Source: Bacteroidales bacterium
Lineage (GTDB): Bacteria; Bacteroidota; Bacteroidia; Bacteroidales; UBA932
Direction of reading: 5' to 3'
Assembly: GCA_009774765.1 (NCBI GenBank)
Contig: VSOK01000001.1
Span: forward strand, 1-64,000
Length of the DNA: 64,000 nucleotides
Position 1 is the first letter of the stretch; each line of letters begins with the position of its first letter. This document shows positions 36,357 through 45,252 of this stretch, in pieces. The notes under the pieces are model-generated. The model was not told the origin of the DNA. It saw only the letters and a list, made by a program, of their open reading frames with translations, and did not search any database. The position numbers and the translations under genes were made by a program.

Positions 36357-38111
36357 ATGTGGACGATAGAACGGTTGAAGTATAGTAAAGAGTCAGAAGA
36401 TAAAGTCGAGTTTAAGAAAGGAGAATATGGCAATATTGCATATGATGGAGGAAGCAGACTAAAATCTTCTGAGCGTCGTCGTTGCATATTAGGTTATGTG
36501 GTAGCTCTTTGTAATGAGAAAGGAGGTTCGTTGGTCATCGGGATGGATGATAAATTTCCTCATAAAGTTATCGGAACAAAACAGAATGAAGGTTGTATCG
36601 GTGAACTTGAAGCAAATATTTATAGAGATACGGGAATACGCCCTGATATTTATGAACTTTATGAGAATGAAAGCGACAGACAAGGCCGTGTTCTTGTTAT
36701 AGATGTTCCTTCACGTCCTACAGGAACTGTTTTTAAATTTGAAGATGTTGCTTTGATGAGAGTAGGAGAAGAGCTGAAACCTATGTCTGATGAAGTATAT
36801 CTTAGCATTATACAAGAGAAAGAACCTGATTTTTCACAACAGATTTGCAAATATGCAACAATCGATAGTTTGGACAAGGAAGCGATTGGTGTGTTGAAAG
36901 ACAAATATGCCAAGAAGCAAAACAATCCAAGATTCTTGTCATTGAGCAATGAACAAATACTTAATGACCTTGGTTTGGTCATAGATGGTCAGGTTTCAAA
37001 TGCTGCAGTTATTCTTTTGGGAAGGGAGGATTTCATAAAAGAGTATTATCCTCAAGCTGCTATAATGTTGGAATTTCGTCATTCCGATTCGCAGATTACA
37101 TTTGATAATAGAGTTGTTTACAGGCAGCCGTTTTTTCTGATGATAGAACAATTATGGCATGATATTGATTTACGTAATGGCTCGTTTTCAATAAAGGAAG
37201 GACCGTATATTTTTGATGTGCCTTATTTTAATGAAGAAGTAATAAGGGAGTCAATAAATAATGCCGTGGCCCATAGGGATTATAATAGAAATAGTGAAAC
37301 GGTTATAAAACAGTATCCTCAGAAGTTGGTCATTACAAATGCAGGCGGCTTTCCGTATGGAGTCACAATAGAAAACATATTGACAACACCGAGTACACCA
37401 AGAAACAGATTGTTATCTGATGTTTTGTCAAAAACAGGTATTGTTGAACGTTCTGGTCAAGGCGTGGATAAAATATTCTATAATACATTGTCTGAAGGAA
37501 AAGCAGCTCCGGATTATTCACATAGCGATGCCTTTAAAGTTGAACTTGTGCTCTCGTCCATAATGTATGATAAGGCGTTTGCATTGTTTATTGAATCCAT
37601 ACAACAGAATTTAACGGAAGAAAATAAATTGTCTGTATTTGAAATCATTGCTTTGGATAAAATTCGTAGAAATTCCGATACTAAAATTATAGATAAAACT
37701 ATAATAAATAAATTGATTGACAGGAATCTTATTGAGAAAAGAGGTAAGACAAATGGTATTCACTATATATTATGCCGGAGTTATTATGAATTCACAGGGA
37801 ATGAAGCTGAGTATTCAAAAAAGAGTGATTGGGATTTATCGCAAATGACATCTATTATTTTACCATATCTCCAAAAGTATAATAAAGCGAAAATGGGGGA
37901 TTTTGTGAAATTATTGGATGGACATCTTACAAGACGTCAAGTGAGAGTATATGTACAGCAAATGGTTGGGCAGGGGATTCTCGAACAGACAGGAAAGGGG
38001 TCAGGAACATTGTATTATATCAGTGAGTGGTATAAGAATAATTCAAAGCTTATTGATAAGGCATTAATGATAGGGATAGAAGAGCTTAGGAAACGTGGAG
38101 AGATTAAATGA
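36357..38111 (+). CDS. AlbA_2/Schlafen-type ATP-binding protein with winged helices (COG2865-like)
   Basis: A 584-residue cytoplasmic protein. Residues about 15-130 form the AlbA_2 (Schlafen-like) domain (KVEFKKGEYGNIAY...LCNEKGGSLVIGMDD). Residues about 285-390 form an HATPase_c_4-type region (INNAVAHRDYNRNSETVIK, LVITNAGGFPYGVTIENIL, SKTGIVERSGQGVDKIFY). The last 170 residues contain winged-helix segments (RRQVRVYVQQMVGQGILEQ). Such proteins are usually called transcriptional regulators, and relatives occur in phage-defence and mobile contexts. The gene is visibly more AT-rich than its neighbours (for example 37681-37740) and has its own promoter, suggesting acquisition. The target is unknown. 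Confidence 0.85.
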   Translation: MWTIERLKYSKESEDKVEFKKGEYGNIAYDGGSRLKSSERRRCILGYVVALCNEKGGSLVIGMDDKFPHKVIGTKQNEGCIGELEANIYRDTGIRPDIYELYENESDRQGRVLVIDVPSRPTGTVFKFEDVALMRVGEELKPMSDEVYLSIIQEKEPDFSQQICKYATIDSLDKEAIGVLKDKYAKKQNNPRFLSLSNEQILNDLGLVIDGQVSNAAVILLGREDFIKEYYPQAAIMLEFRHSDSQITFDNRVVYRQPFFLMIEQLWHDIDLRNGSFSIKEGPYIFDVPYFNEEVIRESINNAVAHRDYNRNSETVIKQYPQKLVITNAGGFPYGVTIENILTTPSTPRNRLLSDVLSKTGIVERSGQGVDKIFYNTLSEGKAAPDYSHSDAFKVELVLSSIMYDKAFALFIESIQQNLTEENKLSVFEIIALDKIRRNSDTKIIDKTIINKLIDRNLIEKRGKTNGIHYILCRSYYEFTGNEAEYSKKSDWDLSQMTSIILPYLQKYNKAKMGDFVKLLDGHLTRRQVRVYVQQMVGQGILEQTGKGSGTLYYISEWYKNNSKLIDKALMIGIEELRKRGEIK

Positions 38112-38116
38112 CCAAA

Positions 38117-38193
38117 AAATGTCCAAGTTTTGTTTGATAAAATATAAAAAAACAAAGTAATTTATTGATAACCAAGTTTATATAAATGTCCAA
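38117..38193. repeat. Short direct repeats between the AlbA_2-type gene and galM
   Basis: AAATGTCCAA occurs at 38117-38126 and 38184-38193. CCAAGTTT occurs at 38123-38130 and 38172-38179, beside TGATAA in both cases. They lie in the AT-rich gap before galM. They may be operator half-sites or an insertion boundary; nothing decides between these. Confidence 0.35.
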
Positions 38194-38236
38194 AATAATT
38201 TGGAAAAACTTATGTCAAAATATAAGAAATGATATT

Positions 38237-39286
38237 ATGGAAATAAAGAAGGAATTATGGGGCAAGTCGGAGTGTGGAAAGGAAATCTTCCGTTATACGA
38301 TGACAAACTCCAAGGGAGCGTATGTGCAGCTTTCAAGCATAGGTGCAGGAATCGTGTCAGTCGTGGTTCCCGACAGGGAAGGAAAACTTGCTGACGTAGT
38401 GCTCGGGTATCCGGATCCTATGAGCTATTTCGGAGACGGTCCTTGTGCTGGAAAAATACCTGGAAGATATGCCAACAGGATTGCGGCAGGCAGGTTTGTT
38501 CTTGACGGAAAGGAATATGACCTTCCTATAAACAACGGACCGAACCATCTTCACGGAGGTCCTGAGGGATTTCAGAACAAAGTATGGGAAAGCCGTGTCA
38601 ATGGTGATTCCGTTGAGTTCCTTTATTATTCTGAAGACGGTGAGATGGGATATCCCGGAGCTTTGAAGGCAGTCGCACGCTATGACTGGAGCGAGGACAA
38701 TTCGCTCCGTCTTACAATTACAGCGGAAAGCGATGCCCCTACAGTTGTAAATCTGACAAATCACGCATATTTCAACCTGAACGGGGAAGGCAACGGGGAT
38801 ATTCTCGGTCATATTCTGAAGCTTAATGCCTCGGAGTATCTTCCGACAGATGATACTCTTATTCCTGTCGGAGAGAGCGAGCCTGTAGCGGGGACTCCGA
38901 TGGATTTCATTTCAGCCAAACCTCTCGGCCGTGACATCAGAGAAGATTTCCCTGCATTGAATTATGGAAAAGGCTATGACAATTGCTGGGTTATCGACGG
39001 TGCCGAATCAGGACAGATACAGAGCGCGGCGGAACTTTATGCTCCGGAAAGCGGACGTACTCTCGAAGTGCTTACCACACAGCCCGGAGTCCAGATATAC
39101 ACTGGCAACTGGCTTGCAGGATGTCCTGAGGGAAAATGCGGCAGGAGCTACAATGATTACGAAGGCGTGGCCATAGAGTGCCAGAACTATCCTGACGCAC
39201 CGAACAAGTCTGACTATCCTTGCGCTGTGCTGAGACCTGGCGAAGTGTATGAACAGGCCATCATATTTGCCTTCGGAGTAAAATAA
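38237..39286 (+). CDS. galM: Aldose 1-epimerase (galactose mutarotase)
   Basis: Interconverts alpha and beta anomers of hexoses such as galactose. I choose the ATG at 38237 (MEIKKELWGKSECG), giving 349 residues; the upstream in-frame extension is low complexity and lacks conservation. Catalytic features are NGPNHLHGG, the histidine of VNLTNHAYFNLNG, and the glutamate of GVAIECQNYPDAPN. It lies 21 bp upstream of thyA, so these two and folA may be co-transcribed although the functions differ. It complements galK at 26 kb. Confidence 0.95.
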   Translation: MEIKKELWGKSECGKEIFRYTMTNSKGAYVQLSSIGAGIVSVVVPDREGKLADVVLGYPDPMSYFGDGPCAGKIPGRYANRIAAGRFVLDGKEYDLPINNGPNHLHGGPEGFQNKVWESRVNGDSVEFLYYSEDGEMGYPGALKAVARYDWSEDNSLRLTITAESDAPTVVNLTNHAYFNLNGEGNGDILGHILKLNASEYLPTDDTLIPVGESEPVAGTPMDFISAKPLGRDIREDFPALNYGKGYDNCWVIDGAESGQIQSAAELYAPESGRTLEVLTTQPGVQIYTGNWLAGCPEGKCGRSYNDYEGVAIECQNYPDAPNKSDYPCAVLRPGEVYEQAIIFAFGVK

Positions 39287-39307
39287 CAGGGAGGACAGGA
39301 CGGAAAT

Positions 39308-40102
39308 ATGAAACAATACCTTGACCTTTTGAGGCATATCCGTGAGAACGGAACAATGAAAGAGGACCGTACAGGTACAGGAACGCAGAGCATATTCGGC
39401 TATCAGATGCGTTTTGACCTTAGTGAAGGGTTTCCTCTTCTTACTACGAAGAAAGTACATCTGAAATCAATCATATATGAATTGTTATGGTTCATCTCCG
39501 GAGACACCAACATCAGATATCTTAAGGAGCATGGTGTGTCCATCTGGGATGAATGGGCGGACGAGAACGGTGACCTCGGTCCCGTATACGGTCATCAGTG
39601 GCGCAGCTGGCCGACTCCGGACGGCGGAACCATAGACCAGCTTTCCAATGTTATAGAGACGATCAGAAAAAATCCTGATTCGCGCCGTATGATAGTTTCA
39701 GCCTGGAATGTGGCTGAAGTGGACAAGATGGCATTGCCTCCTTGCCATTCGCTTTTCCAGTTCTATGTGGCGGACGGAAAGCTTTCCTGCCAGCTTTACC
39801 AGCGAAGTGCGGATGTGTTTCTCGGAGTGCCTTTCAACATCGCTTCTTATGCTCTTCTTACTATGATGATAGCGCAGGTATGCGGTCTGAAGCCGGGAGA
39901 ATTTGTACATACCACAGGTGATACTCATATTTATCGCAATCATTTTGAGCAGGTTGCCCTGCAGCTTTCACGCGAGCCTCGTAGACTTCCGTTGATGAAG
40001 CTCAATCCTGATGTGAAAAGCATCTTTGACTTCAGATATGAGGATTTCACTCTTGAGGGATATGACCCTTGGCCAGGTATAAAGGCTCCGGTGGCCGTAT
40101 AA
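39308..40102 (+). CDS. thyA: Thymidylate synthase
   Basis: Methylates dUMP to dTMP using methylenetetrahydrofolate, releasing dihydrofolate. The 264-residue length is the classic ThyA size. Visible are [19 protein letters not shown] near the N-terminus, the catalytic cysteine in [13 protein letters not shown], the [19 protein letters not shown] segment and the C-terminal IKAPVAV. It is 11 bp upstream of folA, which recycles the dihydrofolate it makes. Confidence 0.98.
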   Translation: MKQYLDLLRHIRENGTMKEDRTGTGTQSIFGYQMRFDLSEGFPLLTTKKVHLKSIIYELLWFISGDTNIRYLKEHGVSIWDEWADENGDLGPVYGHQWRSWPTPDGGTIDQLSNVIETIRKNPDSRRMIVSAWNVAEVDKMALPPCHSLFQFYVADGKLSCQLYQRSADVFLGVPFNIASYALLTMMIAQVCGLKPGEFVHTTGDTHIYRNHFEQVALQLSREPRRLPLMKLNPDVKSIFDFRYEDFTLEGYDPWPGIKAPVAV

Positions 40103-40113
40103 AAACAGTTTCT

Positions 40114-40620
40114 ATGGAGAAATGTATCATAGTTGCGGTTGCGGACAATATGGCCATAGGAAAGGACAACAGTCTTCTGTGGCATATTTCCGAGGATTTG
40201 CAGTATTTCAAAAAGACTACGCTCGGATGTCCTGTGGTTATGGGCCGCAGGACATTTGAATCCCTTGGACGTCCTCTCCCGAAAAGGACCAATATTGTTG
40301 TTACACGAAGTGTGTCAGGTGCTGATTCTATCAGATCCGTTTTCCCTGACGTGATAGCCGTCCATTCTATGGAAGAGGCGTTTGAAGTATGTGGAGATGC
40401 TGAAAAGTGCTTTGTGATAGGCGGAGGGGAAATATACCGTCAGTCAATGGAGACAGTTGACAGACTCTATATTACAGAGGTACATACGGAAATAGGTGAT
40501 GCGGACACCTTCTTTCCTGAAATATCTCCGGAAATTTGGCGTGAGACTTCACGGTCAGACCTCAGGACAGACGAAAATACTGGACTGACCTTCGAATTTG
40601 TCATATATGACAGGAAGTAG
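40114..40620 (+). CDS. folA: Dihydrofolate reductase
   Basis: Reduces dihydrofolate to tetrahydrofolate with NADPH. I choose the ATG at 40114 (MEKCIIVAVADNMAIGKD), giving 168 residues; the frame is open 15 codons upstream but those codons overlap thyA. Motifs are AVADNMAIGKDNSLLWH, MGRRTFESLGRPLPKR, and CFVIGGGEIYRQ, the NADPH-binding loop. It directly follows thyA and precedes the NSS symporter by 35 bp. Confidence 0.97.
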   Translation: MEKCIIVAVADNMAIGKDNSLLWHISEDLQYFKKTTLGCPVVMGRRTFESLGRPLPKRTNIVVTRSVSGADSIRSVFPDVIAVHSMEEAFEVCGDAEKCFVIGGGEIYRQSMETVDRLYITEVHTEIGDADTFFPEISPEIWRETSRSDLRTDENTGLTFEFVIYDRK

Positions 40621-40655
40621 GAGGAATCCTTTGGAACATATTTGACGGTTGCATA

Positions 40656-42002
40656 ATGGAGAGAGAGAATTTCAGAAGCCGGTTCGGCGCACTTATGGCT
40701 ATGGCCGGCTCGGCTGTAGGGCTTGGAAACCTTTGGCGTTTTCCATATATGGTCGGAGAATACGGCGGAGGGGCATTTATATTCATATATATATTCTGTG
40801 TCTTCCTTCTCTGCCTTCCTATCTTATGTGCCGAGATGATAATAGGACGCAGAAGCCAGTCAAATGCATTCGGCGCATTCAAAAGACTGGCACCCGGGAG
40901 TGTCTGGAAATGGACCGGTATTCTGATGGTGGTCACTCCTGTAATAGTTGTATCTTATTACAGTGTAATAGGAGGCTGGTCTATAGAATATCTGTACAGG
41001 GCCTTCTGTCTGGACTTCACAGTCAATTCGCAGTCGGCTGCCGATTTGGGAGGCGTGTTCGGTGACTTTATATCTTCAATATGGGCTCCTTTGGTATGCC
41101 ATACCATATTTCTTCTTGTCACTATGTCGGTTGTTATAGGAGGGGTAGAAAACGGTATCGAAAAATTCGGCAAGATAATGATGCCTATGCTGTTTCTGAT
41201 AGTTGTCATAATAGCTGTGACATCATTTTATTTGCCTGATGCCGGAAAAGGGCTCGTATATCTTTTCAAGCCTGATTTTTCAAAAATCAACGCCGGTGTA
41301 TGCGTGGCGGCTTTGGGACAGGCGTTCTTCTCTCTGTCGACCGGATTCGGGATAATGCTGACATATTCTTCCTATATAAGCAGAAAAGACAATCTTGCGT
41401 CCTCTTCTTTTCATATAGCTGTTGCGGATTTCATATTCGCCATAATAGCGAGCTGTGCAATAATGCCGGCGGTCTTTTCATTCGGACTCAGTCCTCAGGC
41501 CGGCCCCGGACTTGTATTTGAGACACTTCCGTTCATCTTTTCAAGAATGCCTGCCGGAGGGTTTGTTGCAATTCTGTTTTTTGCAGCCCTTTTTGTTGCG
41601 GCCCTTACTTCTTCCGTATCTATTTTCGAGGTCGGTGTGGCCTATCTTGTAGAAGACAGGAAAATGTCACGCAGGAAAGCTTCGTTTATCGTGTTTGCTG
41701 TCACCTGGGTTATCGGAGCGTTTTGTTCTTTGTCATTCGGTCCGCTTTCAGGGTTCAGAATTTTCAATGAGACCATATTCAATTTCTTTGACAAACTTTC
41801 AGCCAATGTCCTTATGACAGCCGGTGCTTTGCTGACAGTGCTTTTTGTCGGATGGAAAATGAAACGGTCCGATGTCATGGATGAATTTACTAACGGTGGT
41901 TGCCTTGATACGAATGTACGCATTTTCGGAGCTGTCTATTTTATGGTCAGATATGTCGCCCCGCTGGCGATTTTGGCGATATTCGTCTTCAATCTTCTGT
42001 AA
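40656..42002 (+). CDS. Neurotransmitter:sodium symporter (SNF) family transporter
   Basis: Sodium-coupled amino-acid-type transporter of the LeuT fold, 448 residues with about eleven membrane helices. The TM1 signature GSAVGLGNLWRFPYMVGEYGG is intact, and the TM6 region contains FFSLSTGFGIMLTYSSY. Bacterial members carry amino acids such as tyrosine, tryptophan, leucine or alanine; the substrate here cannot be read. It lies 35 bp after folA and 129 bp before the PUL, from which it is separated by a promoter region. Confidence 0.93.
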   Translation: MERENFRSRFGALMAMAGSAVGLGNLWRFPYMVGEYGGGAFIFIYIFCVFLLCLPILCAEMIIGRRSQSNAFGAFKRLAPGSVWKWTGILMVVTPVIVVSYYSVIGGWSIEYLYRAFCLDFTVNSQSAADLGGVFGDFISSIWAPLVCHTIFLLVTMSVVIGGVENGIEKFGKIMMPMLFLIVVIIAVTSFYLPDAGKGLVYLFKPDFSKINAGVCVAALGQAFFSLSTGFGIMLTYSSYISRKDNLASSSFHIAVADFIFAIIASCAIMPAVFSFGLSPQAGPGLVFETLPFIFSRMPAGGFVAILFFAALFVAALTSSVSIFEVGVAYLVEDRKMSRRKASFIVFAVTWVIGAFCSLSFGPLSGFRIFNETIFNFFDKLSANVLMTAGALLTVLFVGWKMKRSDVMDEFTNGGCLDTNVRIFGAVYFMVRYVAPLAILAIFVFNLL

Positions 42003-42034
42003 AAACAAGAAAAAAATTATATTTTTTATTGATA

Positions 42035-42079
42035 TTAATTGTCAATTAATCTAAAAATACCGCTCTCAGAATATATTCG
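42035..42079 (+). promoter_or_regulatory. Putative operator and -7 box of the PUL
   Basis: ATTAATTGTCAATTAAT (42035-42051) is a perfect 8+1+8 palindrome. Twenty bases further, TATATTCG (42072-42079) differs at one base from TAnnTTTG. The palindrome would cover about -50 to -35 and is a reasonable regulator site. It precedes the first susC ATG (42132) by 80 bp. Confidence 0.45.
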
Positions 42080-42098
42080 CAATAATTAATAACACTAT

Positions 42099-42114
42099 GG
42101 AGGTGCACGCCTCC
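42099..42114 (+). promoter_or_regulatory. Leader hairpin before the first susC
   Basis: GGAGG and CCTCC flank the loop TGCACG, giving a compact GC-rich stem that ends 17 bp before the start codon in an otherwise AT-rich leader. It could affect translation or transcript stability of susC1. Confidence 0.45.
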
Positions 42115-42131
42115 GGCTAACAACTAATTAT

Positions 42132-45100
42132 ATGCGGATATCCGTTTTTGAATCAAAAGTGGTATCTCTACTGACGGTTCTGACGTCTTTGCTGGCATTT
42201 TTCTGTCCTTTGCAGGCAGAGGATGTCCTGTCGCGGCAAAGCAGGGATGTCGTGATTACCGGTACGGTCAGGGATGTGGCTTCCCAGCCTGTCGTTGGAG
42301 CCATAGTATATTCTCCTGAATATAATATCGCCACGATGACCGACTCAAATGGTTGGTATTCTATTGCTCTCCCTGATTCAGGGATTGAAATCCAGGTGTC
42401 ATTTCTCGGCTACAAGACATTTTCTTTCGTAGCAGGGACAAAATCTGTCGTAAATGTGGTGCTTGAAGATGAAAGCACAACATTGGATGATGTTGTCGTT
42501 GTGGCCTACAGTACCCAGAGAAAGGCTACCGTGACAGGTTCTGTCGCGGCGGTAGGGACAAAGGATCTTCTCCAGTCTCCGCAGGCGAACATAAGCAATG
42601 CGCTTGCAGGGCGTATGCCTGGACTTCTTGCTGTCCAGAGAAGCGGTGAGCCTGGAAATGATGCTTCTACATTGCGTATACGAGGTGTCGGTACATTTGC
42701 CGGAGACCAGGACCCGCTCATTATGGTGGACGGTATTGAATCTTCAAACTACAACAACATCGACCCCAATGAGATAGAGTCGATCACCATCCTCAAAGAT
42801 GCCTCTGCTACGGCTGTCTACGGTGTCAGGGGAGCAAACGGCGTACTGCTTATCCAGACCAAGAGGGGAGAGATAAGCAAACCGAAAGTAAGCCTTTCCA
42901 CAAGCGTGGCATTCACCACATTCCCTTTTCTGAGGGAAAATATGAATTCATACGAGTGGACCAGGGGATATAACCAGGCACTTGCATATGACTCGTTCAT
43001 CTCCGGAAGCTATGCTCCCGTCTATTCTGAGGAGCAGATAGAATATTACAGGACCGGTGAGAATCCTGTGCTGTATCCGAGCGTGGACTGGTATGATTAT
43101 ATGTTGAGGGACTACAGCATCAATACCCAGAGCAACTTGAACATAAGAGGTGGAGGCAAGAGGGTGAAATACTTTTTCTCACTGGGATATTTTACCCAGA
43201 ACGGTATGCTCAATACTGATGTCGTGCGTCAGGACTATGACTATCAGATAAAATACCGCAGGTATAATTTCCGCTCCAACTTTGATATCACCATCACAAA
43301 GAATCTGACAGCCAGTATTGACATATCCACGCAGATAGACAATAAGCGCGGACCTAACTGGAATACGGACCTTCTGTTTGAAATGCTGTCTTCAGTACCG
43401 CCAAATGCGACCCCTGGAGTGGTCGACGGCAAGATTGTGACATTGTCACAGATTACCAATTCGTCCTGGTCTCCTCTGTCGGCCTATAACAAGGGGTGGC
43501 ATAATGACTATGGTAACACTCTCAATGGTGCCGTAAGGCTGAACTATAGTATGGATTATCTTCTCAAAGGATTGAAGCTGAGAGGAGCCATATCCTACAA
43601 GAGCTACAACCTTGAGGTGAAGACTTTCCAGAAAGAGCAGGTGACATACGATGCGCGGCCTTCAGAGGACGAGGGTATAATCTATGTCCCGAACGGTGAA
43701 CCCCAGCAGGCCAGAAGCGGGAGTTCGACCGATAAGAACAGGCGTATATATCTTGAAGGAGGTATTGAATGGAGCAATAATTTCAACGGCCACTCGGCAG
43801 GTGTCCTGCTTCTGTATACCCAGAGCAAATATCACAGTCCGAATCTTGCCTTTCTTATTCCGAACGGCTATCAGGGAGTTGTCGGACGTGTGACCTACGA
43901 TTATAAGAGCAGGTATATGGCCGAATTCAATATCGGATATAACGGTACAGAGAACTTTGCGGAAGGACGCCGTTTCGGCTGGTTCCCTTCATTTTCTGTG
44001 GGCTGGATTCCTACCGATGAGAAATTCTTTCCGAAAAACGATGTGCTTACATTCCTTAAAGTAAGGGCTTCCTACGGTATTGTGGGAAATGACAAGGTCG
44101 GAGGCGACAGGTTTCTGTACCGTCCTACAGTGTACACCTTTAAGGACGGAGCCTATAATTTTGGTGAGGTTGGCCAGAATTACCAGTCATACAGAGGTTC
44201 ATACGAAGGCAAGATCGGAAACCCGCTGCTGACTTGGGAAAAGGCCAAAAAGCTGAATGTCGGTCTGGATGCCCATTTCCTTAAGGAGAAGATCTCGCTC
44301 ACGCTGGAATGGTTTCTTGAAAACAGGGACAATATCCTTACCAACCGCGGTACGGTTCCGGATATCATAGGTGCTGATATGCCTGCATACAACCTCGGAA
44401 GGATGAAGAACTCGGGCTATGAGGGTGAACTGTCCTACAATGACCGCTGGGGTGATTTCCGCTTTTTTGCAAAAGGCAATTTCACTTATGCCAGAAATGT
44501 CATACTTGAGCAGGATGAAGTGAATTGGCCTTATAGTTACCAGTACCGTACGGGTCAGAGATATGGACAGTTTTTCGGCTATGTGGCTGAAGGTCTGTTC
44601 AATACCTGGGACGAAGTAAATGATGCCGCCCGTCCGGTGTACAAATGGAACAACAACAGGGTGCAGCCTGGAGACATCAGATATAAGGATGTCAACGGTG
44701 ACGGCAAGATCGATGACAAGGATATAGTACCTATAGGCTATTCGAATTTCCCTGAAATAATGTTTGGTCTCGCGCTCGGAGGCAGCTGGAAAGGGATCGA
44801 CTTTTCAATATTGTTCCAGGGAGCCTCAAATGTGTCCACTATGCCTTCAAGACGGACAAGAAGAGGCTTCTATACCGGGACAGGAGCCAACAGGGACCTG
44901 TTGAAAAGCTGGTCCCGGGAGAGATATGAGCAGGGTCTTGAAATATCCTATCCGAGATATTCCGTTTCAAATGACGAGCACAACCAGGTCGTCAGTACCT
45001 ATTGGCTTGAAGATGCTTCCTATCTGAGGCTTAAATCCATTGAAATAGGGTATTCATTGACCGCTTCGTGGCTTTCTAAGGCCGGCGTATCGAATGTGAG

Positions 45101-45242
45101 GTTCTATTTCAACGGCAACAATATTCTGACTTTCTGCCGTCTGTATCCGGGAGAAGATCCTGAATATCCGATCGTTGAGGCGAATGCTGAGCCTTATCCA
45201 CTGACAAGGATATTCAATATGGGCGTGAATATTAACTTCTAA
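42132..45242 (+). CDS. SusC/RagA-family TonB-linked outer-membrane protein 1
   Basis: TonB-dependent importer of oligosaccharides, working with the SusD lipoprotein that follows. 1036 residues: signal peptide (about 1-29), CarboxypepD_reg-like domain (about 42-113, GTVRDVASQPVVGAIV), TonB-box region LDDVVVVAYSTQRK (about 118-131), plug (about 133-245, GRMPGLLAVQ, LKDASATAVYGVRGANGVLL), then a 22-strand-type barrel ending in NMGVNINF. First gene of the PUL; susD1 begins 10 bp later. Confidence 0.97.
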   Translation: MRISVFESKVVSLLTVLTSLLAFFCPLQAEDVLSRQSRDVVITGTVRDVASQPVVGAIVYSPEYNIATMTDSNGWYSIALPDSGIEIQVSFLGYKTFSFVAGTKSVVNVVLEDESTTLDDVVVVAYSTQRKATVTGSVAAVGTKDLLQSPQANISNALAGRMPGLLAVQRSGEPGNDASTLRIRGVGTFAGDQDPLIMVDGIESSNYNNIDPNEIESITILKDASATAVYGVRGANGVLLIQTKRGEISKPKVSLSTSVAFTTFPFLRENMNSYEWTRGYNQALAYDSFISGSYAPVYSEEQIEYYRTGENPVLYPSVDWYDYMLRDYSINTQSNLNIRGGGKRVKYFFSLGYFTQNGMLNTDVVRQDYDYQIKYRRYNFRSNFDITITKNLTASIDISTQIDNKRGPNWNTDLLFEMLSSVPPNATPGVVDGKIVTLSQITNSSWSPLSAYNKGWHNDYGNTLNGAVRLNYSMDYLLKGLKLRGAISYKSYNLEVKTFQKEQVTYDARPSEDEGIIYVPNGEPQQARSGSSTDKNRRIYLEGGIEWSNNFNGHSAGVLLLYTQSKYHSPNLAFLIPNGYQGVVGRVTYDYKSRYMAEFNIGYNGTENFAEGRRFGWFPSFSVGWIPTDEKFFPKNDVLTFLKVRASYGIVGNDKVGGDRFLYRPTVYTFKDGAYNFGEVGQNYQSYRGSYEGKIGNPLLTWEKAKKLNVGLDAHFLKEKISLTLEWFLENRDNILTNRGTVPDIIGADMPAYNLGRMKNSGYEGELSYNDRWGDFRFFAKGNFTYARNVILEQDEVNWPYSYQYRTGQRYGQFFGYVAEGLFNTWDEVNDAARPVYKWNNNRVQPGDIRYKDVNGDGKIDDKDIVPIGYSNFPEIMFGLALGGSWKGIDFSILFQGASNVSTMPSRRTRRGFYTGTGANRDLLKSWSRERYEQGLEISYPRYSVSNDEHNQVVSTYWLEDASYLRLKSIEIGYSLTASWLSKAGVSNVRFYFNGNNILTFCRLYPGEDPEYPIVEANAEPYPLTRIFNMGVNINF

Positions 45243-45252
45243 AGGAAAATCT

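Noticed and set aside
42099..42114. Leader hairpin as a riboswitch
   Set aside because: A single short stem with no conserved aptamer core; only a simple leader hairpin is supported.
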